From Candidatus Sphingomonas phytovorans (GTDB taxonomy: Bacteria > Pseudomonadota > Alphaproteobacteria > Sphingomonadales > Sphingomonadaceae): a DNA stretch of 64,000 nt. Both the position numbers and the translations under genes were made by a program. The notes under the pieces are model-generated. The model had not been told where the DNA came from, ran no database searches, and was given only the letters and a program-made list of their open reading frames with translations. Where the stretch lies: assembly GCA_029202385.1 (NCBI GenBank), contig CP119314.1, positions 5,383,001 to 5,447,000 of the forward strand. Reading direction: 5' to 3'. Shown piece by piece: positions 51,228 through 59,570 of the stretch (positions are counted from its first letter, which is position 1; each line of letters opens with the position of its first letter).

Positions 51228-52366
51228 TGCCAACCGCACTCTTCAACTGCCGCACGTTGCTTGACGACGCGCTGGTCGATGGCATGGCCGTGATCCTCGA
51301 CGGCACGACCATCGCCGCCGTCCTGCCTGAGGCGGAAATCCCTTCGTCGGCCGGACGACTCGACCTGAAGGGCGCGATCCTGGCGCCGGGATTCATCGAT
51401 ACCCAGGTCAATGGCGGCGGCGGCGTGCTGTTCAACGACGCGCCGACGGTCGAAACCATTGCGACCATCGGCGCGGCGCATCGCCGATTCGGCACGACCG
51501 GGTTCCTGCCCACACTGATCAGTGACGACCTGGCAACGGTACGGGCGGGTATCGCGGCCGTGGACGAGGCGATCGAACGAGGCGTTCCCGGCGTTCTCGG
51601 CATTCACATCGAAGGGCCGTTCCTCAATATCGATCGCAAGGGCATCCACGATCCCGACAAGATCATCACGCTCGACGATGAAGGCTATGCGGCCGTCATT
51701 GGTTTGAAGCGCGGTCGCACGCTCGTCACCCTGGCGCCCGAAAAGACCAGTGCGGCGATGGTTGCGCGGCTTGTCGCCGCCGGCGTGATCGTCGCCGCCG
51801 GCCATACCGATGGCAGCTACGAGGCCATCCGGGGCGCTCTGGACGTCGGGATGACCGGTTTCACCCACCTGTTCAACGCGATGTCCCCGCTTGCATCGCG
51901 AGAGCCTGGCGCCGTCGGCGCCGCACTTGAGGATCGGGGCAGCTGGTGCGGGCTGATCGTGGACGGGCGGCACGTCCATCCAGCGACGATGCGCGTGGCG
52001 CTGAATGCCAAGGGCGATCGCATCATGCTCGTCACCGATGCGATGCCGAGCGTCGGGCAGAGCGAGAAGAGCTTCATGCTGCAGGGGCACCGGGTCGACG
52101 TGGTCGACGGTGTCTGCGTCAACGAGGACGGCACGCTCGCCGGGTCGGACCTCGACATGGCGCAGGCGGTGCGCAACGCGGAAACCATGCTGGGCGTATC
52201 GCAGGCACGGGCACTGAACATGGCTGGCCGCCACCCGGCATGTTTCCTTCGGCTGGAAGGCAGCCATGGTCGCATTGCTCCAGGCTGGAGTGCCGACCTG
52301 GTAACCCTCGATTCGAGCGGGCGGACGCTGGCGACCTGGATCCGGGGTTCTCGCGAGAAGGGTTGA
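51227..52366 (+). CDS. nagA: N-acetylglucosamine-6-phosphate deacetylase
   Basis: A 379-residue amidohydrolase that removes acetate from GlcNAc-6-P. Motifs are APGFIDTQVNGGGGVLFND, GIHIEGPFLN with the metal-binding Glu, VAAGHTDGSYEAI and TGFTHLFNAMSPL with metal-binding His residues, and MLVTDAMPSVG with the catalytic Asp. The first His pair is replaced by Gln/Asn (TQVNG), as in the single-metal NagA of enterobacteria. The ATG overlaps the upstream stop (TGATG). Last gene of the regulator operon; it converges on a LacI-type gene. Confidence 0.95.
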   Translation: MPTALFNCRTLLDDALVDGMAVILDGTTIAAVLPEAEIPSSAGRLDLKGAILAPGFIDTQVNGGGGVLFNDAPTVETIATIGAAHRRFGTTGFLPTLISDDLATVRAGIAAVDEAIERGVPGVLGIHIEGPFLNIDRKGIHDPDKIITLDDEGYAAVIGLKRGRTLVTLAPEKTSAAMVARLVAAGVIVAAGHTDGSYEAIRGALDVGMTGFTHLFNAMSPLASREPGAVGAALEDRGSWCGLIVDGRHVHPATMRVALNAKGDRIMLVTDAMPSVGQSEKSFMLQGHRVDVVDGVCVNEDGTLAGSDLDMAQAVRNAETMLGVSQARALNMAGRHPACFLRLEGSHGRIAPGWSADLVTLDSSGRTLATWIRGSREKG

Positions 52367-52426
52367 CGCGCGGCGTAATCGTCGCGCGATCGGTCTGTCG
52401 CCCGCGCGGCTTTGCCTGCGGCTTCA

Positions 52427-53506
52427 TCAGGCAAGGCGAAGAGTGGTCGCCAGTGGCCGCCGGCGGGGCGCTGCATCGGATTGTCGCCGCACCAGCCGGA
52501 AGCCAAGCTGGAGGTGTCGCGCTGCCTGACGGTGCCCGGCGCGACGATCGAGGATCTCCTTCATCAACAGGTCGACGGCGGCGAGGGACATGTCGGTGAT
52601 GGGCTGGTGGATGGTGGTGAGTTCGGGCCAGATGGTGGTGGCGAGGGCGGTGTCGTCGAAGCCGCAGACGGTGAGGTCGTTGGGGACGTCGAGGCCGTGC
52701 CGGTGGGCGACGGCGACGGTGGCGGCGGCCATGTCGTCGTTGCTGGCGAAGATGGCGGAAGGCGGGTTGGCAAGGTCGAGCAGCTGCTCGGCGACGTCGA
52801 GGCCGGAGCGATAGGTGAACAGCCCTTGGGCGACGAGGTCGGCGTCATAGGGCAGGCCGACCGCGTCGAGCGCGTCGCGATATCCGGCGAGGCGGCGTTC
52901 GCTGGCGGTCTGGTCGGGATTGCCGATGATGAAGCCGATGCGCTGGTGGCCGAGCGCGGCGATGTGTCGGGTCATCTCGAAGGCGGCGCGGTGATCGTCG
53001 ATGCTGACGGCGGAGAAGCCCGGGGCGGGATGGCCGCTGGCGACGGTGACGGCCAGGCCATTGGCCTCGCGCAGGGCCTCGAGCAGGGTCAACGAATCGC
53101 ACAGGGGCGGTGGCAGCACGATCCCTTCGACGCCGCCGCGCAGCAGGCGGGTGGCGGCTTCCTGCGCCTGTTCGGGCCCATCGCATTTTTCGACGATGAT
53201 CTGGATGTTGGCGCGGCTGGCATAGTCGAGGCTGCCGACGAGGAACTCGCTGAGATAGGCGGCGCTGGGGTTGCTGTAGAGCAGGCCGATCCGCACCGGT
53301 GCGGCACCGGAGAGGCTGCGCGCTGCGGCATTGGGAGTGTAGCTGAGCGCCGTGATCGCGGCGTTGACCGCCTCGCGGGTCGTCGGGTGTACATTATGTT
53401 TCGCGTTGAGCACCCGGGATACCGTCATCGGGGATACGCCGGCCTTGCGGGCGACATCCTTGATGGTGGCGGCGTTTCGTTGCCGCCGCGACCGTTGCTG
53501 GTTCAC
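52427..53506 (-). CDS. LacI family transcriptional regulator (first of two)
   Basis: A 359-residue repressor from GTG 53506, with AGGAG at 9 bp. The headpiece is ATIKDVARKAGVSPMTVSRV and hinge-helix residues follow at about 55-70 (YTPNAAARSLSG). The periplasmic-binding-protein-like sensor domain includes VRIGLLYSNPSAAYLSEFL, GHQRIGFIIGNPDQTASERR, SAIFASNDDMAAATVAVAHR and the CGFDDTALATTIWPELTTI effector region. Sugar effector unknown. Long runs of near-identical third-position choices around 52560-52850 give it a rather monotonous codon pattern compared with its neighbours. It stands alone between nagA and the next LacI gene. Confidence 0.93.
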   Translation of the reverse strand: MNQQRSRRQRNAATIKDVARKAGVSPMTVSRVLNAKHNVHPTTREAVNAAITALSYTPNAAARSLSGAAPVRIGLLYSNPSAAYLSEFLVGSLDYASRANIQIIVEKCDGPEQAQEAATRLLRGGVEGIVLPPPLCDSLTLLEALREANGLAVTVASGHPAPGFSAVSIDDHRAAFEMTRHIAALGHQRIGFIIGNPDQTASERRLAGYRDALDAVGLPYDADLVAQGLFTYRSGLDVAEQLLDLANPPSAIFASNDDMAAATVAVAHRHGLDVPNDLTVCGFDDTALATTIWPELTTIHQPITDMSLAAVDLLMKEILDRRAGHRQAARHLQLGFRLVRRQSDAAPRRRPLATTLRLA

Positions 53507-53588
53507 GCGTCATGCTCCTGTCCCTGGCCGTCTCCGGGTTCGGATCGTCGGATTGCGATCCCGATGCGGGGGCGTGCCATATAGTCGA

Positions 53589-54644
53589 TCAGCCGTGCCG
53601 GGGCGGTGCCGTGGAGCTGCGCAGCACCAGCGTCGCCGGGACCGCGACCGGCATATCGGGAACATCGCGCCCGGCCTGGTCAGCGATGATCAGTTCGACG
53701 GCTCGCGCGACGACGTCGGCGATGGGCTGCACCACAGCGGTCAGCGGTGGGTGCGTGAAGCGAACGATCGGTGTATCGTCGAAGCTCACCAGCGACAGGT
53801 CGCGCGGCACATCGATGCCGCGCTCGCGACCCGTTTCGAGCGTCGCCAGCGCCATCTGATCGTTGCTTGCGATGATCGCGGTGGGCGGAATGCCCAGATC
53901 GAACAGGCGGATTGCCGCGCTCCTGCCCGAGACGTAGCTGAAATCGCCTTCGGCGAGCAGGTCGGCGGTTTCCAGGCCTGCCTCTTCCATCGCAGCACGC
54001 CAGCCATGGACGCGCCAGGCACTGAGTTCATATTCGAGCGAACCGGCGATGAAGCCGATCCGGCGGTGGCCAAGCCCGATCAGATGCTCGGTTGCCATGC
54101 GTGCGGCGCGCTCGTCGTCCATCGTCAGGGCGAAGCCCGGTCCCTCCGTCAGTGAGCCGATCCGGGCGAAGCTGATCTTCTGTGCGTCGAGAAGATTGGT
54201 GATGAGGGGGTTCTGCGAATGGGGTGGCGTCAGGATCACGCCATCGGGTTGAAGCGCGGCGATCGCGCCGAGCAGCTCGCGCTCGATATGGTCGCTATGC
54301 GTATCGACCAGTTCGACGATCATGCGATAGCCATATTCGGCGCAGGTGAGCATGCCGCCGAGCAGCATCTGATCGACCCAGTCTGTGCCCTCGCGCTTCC
54401 GCCAGTCGGCGATGGTGCGCTCGCGGTCGTTGAGGGCGAGGATGAGATAGGAACGCGACCCGCTCATCCTTTGCGCAGCGATTGAGGGCACATAGCCGAG
54501 CTTGTCGATCGAGGCCTGTACCCGGAGCGTCATCTCGGGCCGGACGTTGGGTTCCTTGTTGATCACCCGGCTGACCGTCTGCAGCGAAACGCCGGCATCG
54601 GCCGCAACGTGCTTGATCGTGACGGCCTGCCGTCGCCGTGCCAT
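53589..54644 (-). CDS. LacI family transcriptional regulator (second), linked to module 2
   Basis: A 351-residue repressor from ATG 54644. Headpiece AVTIKHVAADAGVSLQTVSRV, hinge YVPSIAAQRMSGSRSYLILA, then the sensor domain with GLGHRRIGFIAGSLEYELSA, AIIASNDQMALATLETGRER and LVSFDDTPIVRFTHPPLTAV. The start is 5 bp after the stop of the halogenase-like gene upstream, so it is probably transcribed as the last gene of module 2. That makes it the best candidate to bind the twin palindromes at 62653-62711; the link is inferred. Confidence 0.93.
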   Translation of the reverse strand: MARRRQAVTIKHVAADAGVSLQTVSRVINKEPNVRPEMTLRVQASIDKLGYVPSIAAQRMSGSRSYLILALNDRERTIADWRKREGTDWVDQMLLGGMLTCAEYGYRMIVELVDTHSDHIERELLGAIAALQPDGVILTPPHSQNPLITNLLDAQKISFARIGSLTEGPGFALTMDDERAARMATEHLIGLGHRRIGFIAGSLEYELSAWRVHGWRAAMEEAGLETADLLAEGDFSYVSGRSAAIRLFDLGIPPTAIIASNDQMALATLETGRERGIDVPRDLSLVSFDDTPIVRFTHPPLTAVVQPIADVVARAVELIIADQAGRDVPDMPVAVPATLVLRSSTAPPRHG

Positions 54645-54649
54645 CCTGC

Positions 54650-56158
54650 TCAGCCCCGTGTCGTCGGAGTCGCCGCGGCGCAATAGCGGGCGACATAGGC
54701 ACCGTGCTGAGGCAGCGACGCGACGGTGCGGGACACATTGTCGCGGATCGTGCCGAGCAGCTTGTCGACCTCGTCGTCGCGCAGCTTCTCGGCGATCGGA
54801 TGATAGGTCCGGGGCGTGATGCCCTGACCCATCATCACCTGAACCCAGCTGTTCTCGGCGAACAGCTCCTCATTCTTGCGGAAGACGCGGCCGGTCTCGC
54901 GGAAAAGCTCGATCTTCTGGGCGAGGGTGTCGGGGATCGGCATCGCCGCGCACTGGCGCCAGAAGGGGCTGTCGCGGCGCTCGGTAGCCTTGTAGTGCAG
55001 GATCAGGAAATCGCGGATCTGCCGCGTATCCTCGTCCTGCTGGTCGTTGAATTCGGCCACGTCGCGGGCGCTGATATCCCCCATTGGCATCATCCGGATC
55101 AGCCGCAGTACGGCACGCTGGATCAGGTGGATGCTGGTCGATTCGAGCGGCTCCATGAAGCCGCCCGACAGGCCGATGGCGATGCAGTTGCGGTACCATT
55201 GGCGCCGCCTGGAACCGGTGGTGAAGCGGAGGAAATTGGGCTCCGTCAGCACCTCGCCCTCGACATTGCCGAGCAGCCGTTCGAGCGCATCGTCGTGCGA
55301 GAGATAGCGGCTGCAATAGACGAGGCCGTTGCCGCTGCGATGCTGGAGCGGGATGCGCCATTGCCAGCCCGCGTCGTGCGCCATCGCGCGCGTATAGGGC
55401 ACAGGCGGGCGGACATTTTCGGTCTGGAGCGCGATGGCGCTGTCGCACGGCAGGTAGTGAGTCCAGTCGTCGAAGCCCGCGTGCAACGCCTGCTCGATCA
55501 GCACCGCGCGAAAACCCGTGCAATCGAGAAACAGGTCGCCTTCGATGCGCATGCCCGATTCAAGCACCAGTGCCGCGATATTCCCGCTCTCGCCGTCGAG
55601 ATCGACCCGAGCGATCTTGCCCTCGACGCGCTTCGTGCCGTCGCCCTCGGCCATGGTGCGGAGGAACTTCGCATAGAGGGTGGAATCGAGCTGGTAGGCG
55701 TAGTTCATCCCGTCGTCCGGGAGATGCGCGAACTTGCCCTGAAGCGCTGCGATCAGCTCAAGGCAATAGTCGTCATAGGATTGGTCATGCCCCCTGGTGC
55801 GTCCGTACAACCAGAAATGCTGGAAGCCGGCAGACCAGTGGTCCTTGCCGGTCGCCCCGAACGAATGGAAATAGCGATCGCCGACCTGCTTCCAGTCGTC
55901 GAACAAGATGCCCAGCTTGAAGGTCGCCTGGGTTGCCCGCATGAACTCGGCTTCGTTGATACCGAGCAGGCGATTGTAGACGACGAGCGGCGGGATGGTG
56001 GATTCGCCGACGCCGATCGTGCCGATCGCATCGGATTCGACCAGGGTCAGATCGGCTGTCCGCCCCAGGGTACGTGCAATGGCCGCGGCAGCCATCCAGC
56101 CGGCGGTGCCGCCGCCGGCGATGACGATACGTCGTGGGTGCGGGATGCCATCGGTCAT
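54650..56158 (-). CDS. Tryptophan halogenase-like flavoprotein with canonical motifs (module 2, distal copy)
   Basis: A 502-residue PF04820 protein from ATG 56158, which overlaps the JmjC gene's stop. FAD motif IAGGGTAGWMAA (residues 13-24), IGVGESTIPPL, and catalytic lysine K81 in FKLGILFDDW. The flavin-halogenase motif WxWxIP is intact as WQWRIP (265-270). The chloride-site segment reads E339-S-T-S, close to E-S-T-G of PrnA. It is thus the most enzyme-like of the three halogenase homologues here. Substrate unknown; some relatives linked to TonB receptors are reported to halogenate free indole in vitro. Embedded in a tight five-gene unit. Confidence 0.9.
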   Translation of the reverse strand: MTDGIPHPRRIVIAGGGTAGWMAAAAIARTLGRTADLTLVESDAIGTIGVGESTIPPLVVYNRLLGINEAEFMRATQATFKLGILFDDWKQVGDRYFHSFGATGKDHWSAGFQHFWLYGRTRGHDQSYDDYCLELIAALQGKFAHLPDDGMNYAYQLDSTLYAKFLRTMAEGDGTKRVEGKIARVDLDGESGNIAALVLESGMRIEGDLFLDCTGFRAVLIEQALHAGFDDWTHYLPCDSAIALQTENVRPPVPYTRAMAHDAGWQWRIPLQHRSGNGLVYCSRYLSHDDALERLLGNVEGEVLTEPNFLRFTTGSRRRQWYRNCIAIGLSGGFMEPLESTSIHLIQRAVLRLIRMMPMGDISARDVAEFNDQQDEDTRQIRDFLILHYKATERRDSPFWRQCAAMPIPDTLAQKIELFRETGRVFRKNEELFAENSWVQVMMGQGITPRTYHPIAEKLRDDEVDKLLGTIRDNVSRTVASLPQHGAYVARYCAAATPTTRG

Positions 56159-57186
56159 TGGCTTAATTGCCTCAGCAGGAAGGCGCGGATACGGCCGGCG
56201 CTTTCGGGGGTCAACGGGGCGAGGATACTGCGCCCTTCTTCGGGAATATGCGCGGCGACGTCGTCGGCACTGCCGAACACATAATAGTCGAACAGGTCGC
56301 GCCAATAGACCTTCTGGTCGTCGGGCAGGTCGCGGATCGACATCATTGCATGGTTGAGCGCATCCTGCGGCTGGCCGAGCCAGCGCGGCGTTTCGCGCCA
56401 CCAGTAATTGACCAGCACGTTGAACGGCTCGAGCCCCTCGACATGATGCCACCACAGCGCCGGGATGTAGAGAGCGTCGCCCGCGTCGAGCTCGGCGACC
56501 TGGGCGTGGGGCAGTGCTTCGCGGAAACGGGGGAAACGATCGAAATCGGGGGCGTGGAAATCGACCATGCTGATCGCACGGCCGGCGGGCGTATTGTCGA
56601 TCGGGCCGAGATAGAGGTTGCGGAACTGCTCGCGCGGGAAGAGCGTGAAGCGCCGCCGGCCGACTGCGACACAAGCGAGGTTGTGCGGAAGGTCATTATG
56701 CGCCGCGATCCGCGTAGGTGTACCGATCCAGATGCTGGCGATCGGCGAGCGGTCGCCGAGATCGACATGATTCTCCTCGTGCAGGCCGCTAAAGAACTGA
56801 TGAACGTCAACCGAGCCGAGATAGATCGGCGGCGCGTCGGTACGGCCTTCGTTGGCCTCCATCTTTGCAAAAATCTCGGGCAATCGGGCGCGCAGGGTAT
56901 GGAAGTTCATCCCCATCGCCTCGTCGTAGAATAGTCGCCCCCCCGATGCCGGGGAACCCACCGATACCGTGAAGGGAACGTCGCGGTGCCGGCCAAGCAG
57001 ATAGGCACGCGCGTCCCTGCTCGATCGCCGGCCGGCCTGCACCAGCGGCCAATCAGCGACCAGCCCCCGCACCAGGAAAGGACGATCGGCGTCGCGTAGC
57101 AGCGAGTCCAGCGCCGCCGTGTCGGCGACCGTGACTTCGGGCACGGTCGCCAGCGCTTCGAAGATCGCGGGATCGGCTTCAGCCAT
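56155..57186 (-). CDS. Cupin-like / JmjC domain protein, putative Fe(II)/2-oxoglutarate dioxygenase (module 2)
   Basis: A 343-residue paralogue of the gene at 24243-25250. Conserved features are RPFLVRGLVADWPLVQAGR, LFYDEAMGMNFHTL, IWIGTPTRIAAHNDLPHNLAC with the metal ligands H163 and D165, GRRRFTLFPREQFRNLYLGPID, and GDALYIPALWWHHVEG with the distal ligand H247. All residues of a functional iron site are therefore kept. Likely hydroxylates a protein or small molecule; substrate not known. It overlaps SapC by 8 bp upstream and the halogenase-like gene by 4 bp downstream. Confidence 0.88.
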   Translation of the reverse strand: MAEADPAIFEALATVPEVTVADTAALDSLLRDADRPFLVRGLVADWPLVQAGRRSSRDARAYLLGRHRDVPFTVSVGSPASGGRLFYDEAMGMNFHTLRARLPEIFAKMEANEGRTDAPPIYLGSVDVHQFFSGLHEENHVDLGDRSPIASIWIGTPTRIAAHNDLPHNLACVAVGRRRFTLFPREQFRNLYLGPIDNTPAGRAISMVDFHAPDFDRFPRFREALPHAQVAELDAGDALYIPALWWHHVEGLEPFNVLVNYWWRETPRWLGQPQDALNHAMMSIRDLPDDQKVYWRDLFDYYVFGSADDVAAHIPEEGRSILAPLTPESAGRIRAFLLRQLSQ

Positions 57187-57892
57187 GCCCGATCCGGCGG
57201 TTCTTGCGCGCGATCAGTTCGCTCAATCGGCCGAGCGAGGCAATCGCCATGAAGATCGGCATCAGATGATCGTCGGCGTGCAACTCGCCCAATGTGGTTG
57301 CGTCGAGCTCGCGCAGCCGATCCTCGTCGATACCGTGGAAACCGACCAGGCGATTGGTCGATCCGTCGTCGAGCGTGATCTCCAGCGTCAGCGGTTCGAG
57401 CAGCTTGTGGCGCTCAAGCGCAGAGAAAAAGCTTTCGGACGCCTGATAGCCTTCATCAAGCGCGCCCAGTTTTTCGCTGATCGATTCAAGATAGGGGCTC
57501 GGCCGCCCGTCCTCGTCGAACAATCGAACACCGTCCGCGCCAATGCGCGGGCTGGCGAGGTCGATATGCACCTGCTTGTCGCCGTGCCCGGACGGCGACC
57601 CGCCGATCAGGAAGGGCTGGATGTCGACTGCCAGCGGCAGGTAGCGCGCGTCCCAGTTGCCGTTGTCGAGGAACAGGTTCTCGCCTGTCTCGAACCCGAA
57701 CATCGCCAGCGCGGTGAAGCGGTCGCGCTCGTCGTTGAGGCGGAACAGGATCGGATATTCGTCCTGCACCCGGCGGAACTCGCCCGGCACTGCGATGCTG
57801 CACATCACTGCATCGCCCAGTTCGGCATCGCGCCCGGTGCGTACACGTAGCTCGCGATGATCTTCGGTGGTGAGAAGCGCGTGTTCGGACAT
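57179..57892 (-). CDS. SapC family protein (module 2)
   Basis: A 237-residue protein from ATG 57892, one base after the stop of the upstream halogenase-like gene. SapC family features: LLTTEDHRELRVRTGRDAEL, VPGEFRRVQDEYPILFRLN, AMFGFETGENLFLDNGNWD, PLAVDIQPFLIGG and RLFDEDGRPSPYLESI. Divergent from the module 1 copy but with the same order of motifs. No signal peptide, no known catalytic residues; a role as a binding or adaptor protein is possible but unproven. Confidence 0.88.
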   Translation of the reverse strand: MSEHALLTTEDHRELRVRTGRDAELGDAVMCSIAVPGEFRRVQDEYPILFRLNDERDRFTALAMFGFETGENLFLDNGNWDARYLPLAVDIQPFLIGGSPSGHGDKQVHIDLASPRIGADGVRLFDEDGRPSPYLESISEKLGALDEGYQASESFFSALERHKLLEPLTLEITLDDGSTNRLVGFHGIDEDRLRELDATTLGELHADDHLMPIFMAIASLGRLSELIARKNRRIGHG

Positions 57893-57893
57893 A

Positions 57894-59477
57894 TCAGCGA
57901 GTGTTTTCCATGGATGGCGCCATATCCGGATGCGCGCGGAGTGCATCGAGATAGGCGCGGTTGGTGGGCAGGCTGGCGGCGAGCACGCGCGCCCGCTGCT
58001 CCACCTGGCGAAGCTGGTGCGTCACGCCATCTCCGGGCGCGCCCCGGATCTGGCCGATGGGCGGGGCAGGGAAGCCCATGCCGTAAAGTACATATTGATA
58101 GCTCGCCGCCGGGAAGATCTCCTCTGCCGACGGCAGGTCGGCGCGCGATGGCGGCTGGTCGCGCCAGAGGCGCAGCAGTTCGGCCAGCCGCGGCGGAATC
58201 GATGCGGGATCGCGATGGTCGCGCCAATAGGGTTCGTCACGCTCGCTCAGCACATAATGGAGCTTGAGGAACTCGACGATCCGGTCCCAGCGATAGCGGA
58301 ACAATGTGTTGAAGCGACCCGCATGGATGTCCATCACTTCGCGGGTCGCAGGGAAATTGTCGAGCAGCGCCTCAAGCGACAGCTCGACCAGCACGATCGC
58401 CGATGCTTCGAGCGGTTCGAGGAAGCCCGCCGACAGCCCGATCGCTAGGCAGTTGCGTTCCCAGAAACGTTCGCGATGGCCCGAGCGGAACGTCAGGCGG
58501 CGGAACGAGAGGCCCTGGGTATCGGCTCCAGGCAGGGCGTGGCGCAGATAGGCGGCGAGGGTCGCTTCGGCCGCCTCGTCGCTCGCATGCCGCGAGGAGT
58601 AGACGCAGCCGACGCCGCGCCGGGTCGGCAGGCCGATATCCCATATCCAACCGGCGCCGTGCGCGGTGGCATTGGTCTGCGATGCGATCGGGCTGTCGGG
58701 CGCGACCGGCACTTGCACCGCCAGCGCTCGATCATTGAACAGCTCGCGGCTTCGATCGAGGAAATCGACGCCATATTGCTCGCCGATCAGTAGCGCGGCG
58801 TGTCCGGTGCAATCGATGAACAGGTCGCCCGCGATGTCGTCCGAGGTGCGCGTATGGACCGCCGCGATATCCCCGTCCTCCGTCCGATCGACGCCGACCA
58901 CGTGGTCTCGCACATGGCGCACGCCGAGCCGCTCGGTCGCGTGCCGGGCGAGCAAGATCGCCAGCTTCGCTGCGTCGAGGTGATAGGCATAGTTGAGCGC
59001 GCCCGCATAGTCGGGCATCGTCCTTTGGCGCGGGGCCAGGTCGAGCCTGCATGGACGTGCCTGGGGCGTGACCATCTCGGCGAAGCGAAGGTCGGGGCCC
59101 TGGTCGCGCCATGCCGCCACCACGTCGCGCGGATCACCGTCGATCGGAGCGACGAAGGGGTGGAGATAGTCGTCGCCCGCGCCGCCGGTGCGCCAGCCGA
59201 CGAAGCGGGAACCCTGTTTGAACGAGGCATCGCAGGCGACAAGGAACTCGGCTTCGCTGATCCCGATCCGTTCGAGCGTCCGCCGCATCGTCGGCCAGGT
59301 GCCTTCGCCGACGCCGATGGTCGGAATATCCGGCGATTCGATCAGCGTCACCGTAATGGGCGCCCGGGTTGCCGGATTGGCGCGAGCAGCGATGAGGCAA
59401 GCCGCCAGCCAGCCGGCGGTGCCGCCGCCGACGATCACGATGCTGGAGACAGCCTTGTCCACGCTACGCGCCTTCAT
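57894..59477 (-). CDS. Tryptophan halogenase-like flavoprotein (module 2, receptor-proximal copy)
   Basis: A 527-residue PF04820 protein most like the module 1 homologue. FAD motif [12 protein letters not shown] (about 15-26), [10 protein letters not shown], lysine K87 in FKQG, the altered WxW motif WIWDIGLP (W277, W279), and E357-A-S-A in place of E-S-T-G. The C-terminus shares [13 protein letters not shown] with the module 1 protein. That two homologues of different subfamilies sit in one operon suggests distinct jobs. It lies 94 bp after the receptor gene, with a strong terminator-like hairpin between, and directly before SapC. Confidence 0.88.
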   Translation of the reverse strand: MKARSVDKAVSSIVIVGGGTAGWLAACLIAARANPATRAPITVTLIESPDIPTIGVGEGTWPTMRRTLERIGISEAEFLVACDASFKQGSRFVGWRTGGAGDDYLHPFVAPIDGDPRDVVAAWRDQGPDLRFAEMVTPQARPCRLDLAPRQRTMPDYAGALNYAYHLDAAKLAILLARHATERLGVRHVRDHVVGVDRTEDGDIAAVHTRTSDDIAGDLFIDCTGHAALLIGEQYGVDFLDRSRELFNDRALAVQVPVAPDSPIASQTNATAHGAGWIWDIGLPTRRGVGCVYSSRHASDEAAEATLAAYLRHALPGADTQGLSFRRLTFRSGHRERFWERNCLAIGLSAGFLEPLEASAIVLVELSLEALLDNFPATREVMDIHAGRFNTLFRYRWDRIVEFLKLHYVLSERDEPYWRDHRDPASIPPRLAELLRLWRDQPPSRADLPSAEEIFPAASYQYVLYGMGFPAPPIGQIRGAPGDGVTHQLRQVEQRARVLAASLPTNRAYLDALRAHPDMAPSMENTR

Positions 59478-59507
59478 TCACAACCGGCAGCTTGCCGTGC
59501 GGGAAGA

Positions 59508-59541
59508 GGAAAAGCCACCCTCGTTGGAGGGTGGCTTTTCC
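59508..59541. terminator. Bidirectional terminator hairpin between module 2 receptor and the rest of the operon
   Basis: GGAAAAGCCACCCTC and its complement form a perfect 15-bp stem with a GTTG loop; A-rich and T-rich ends make it terminator-like on both strands. On the minus strand it lies between the receptor stop (59571) and the halogenase-like start (59477), so downstream genes would be expressed only by readthrough or from their own promoter. Confidence 0.8.
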
Positions 59542-59570
59542 GTCGTCTACAGTCTTCCGGCGGGCCCGGA

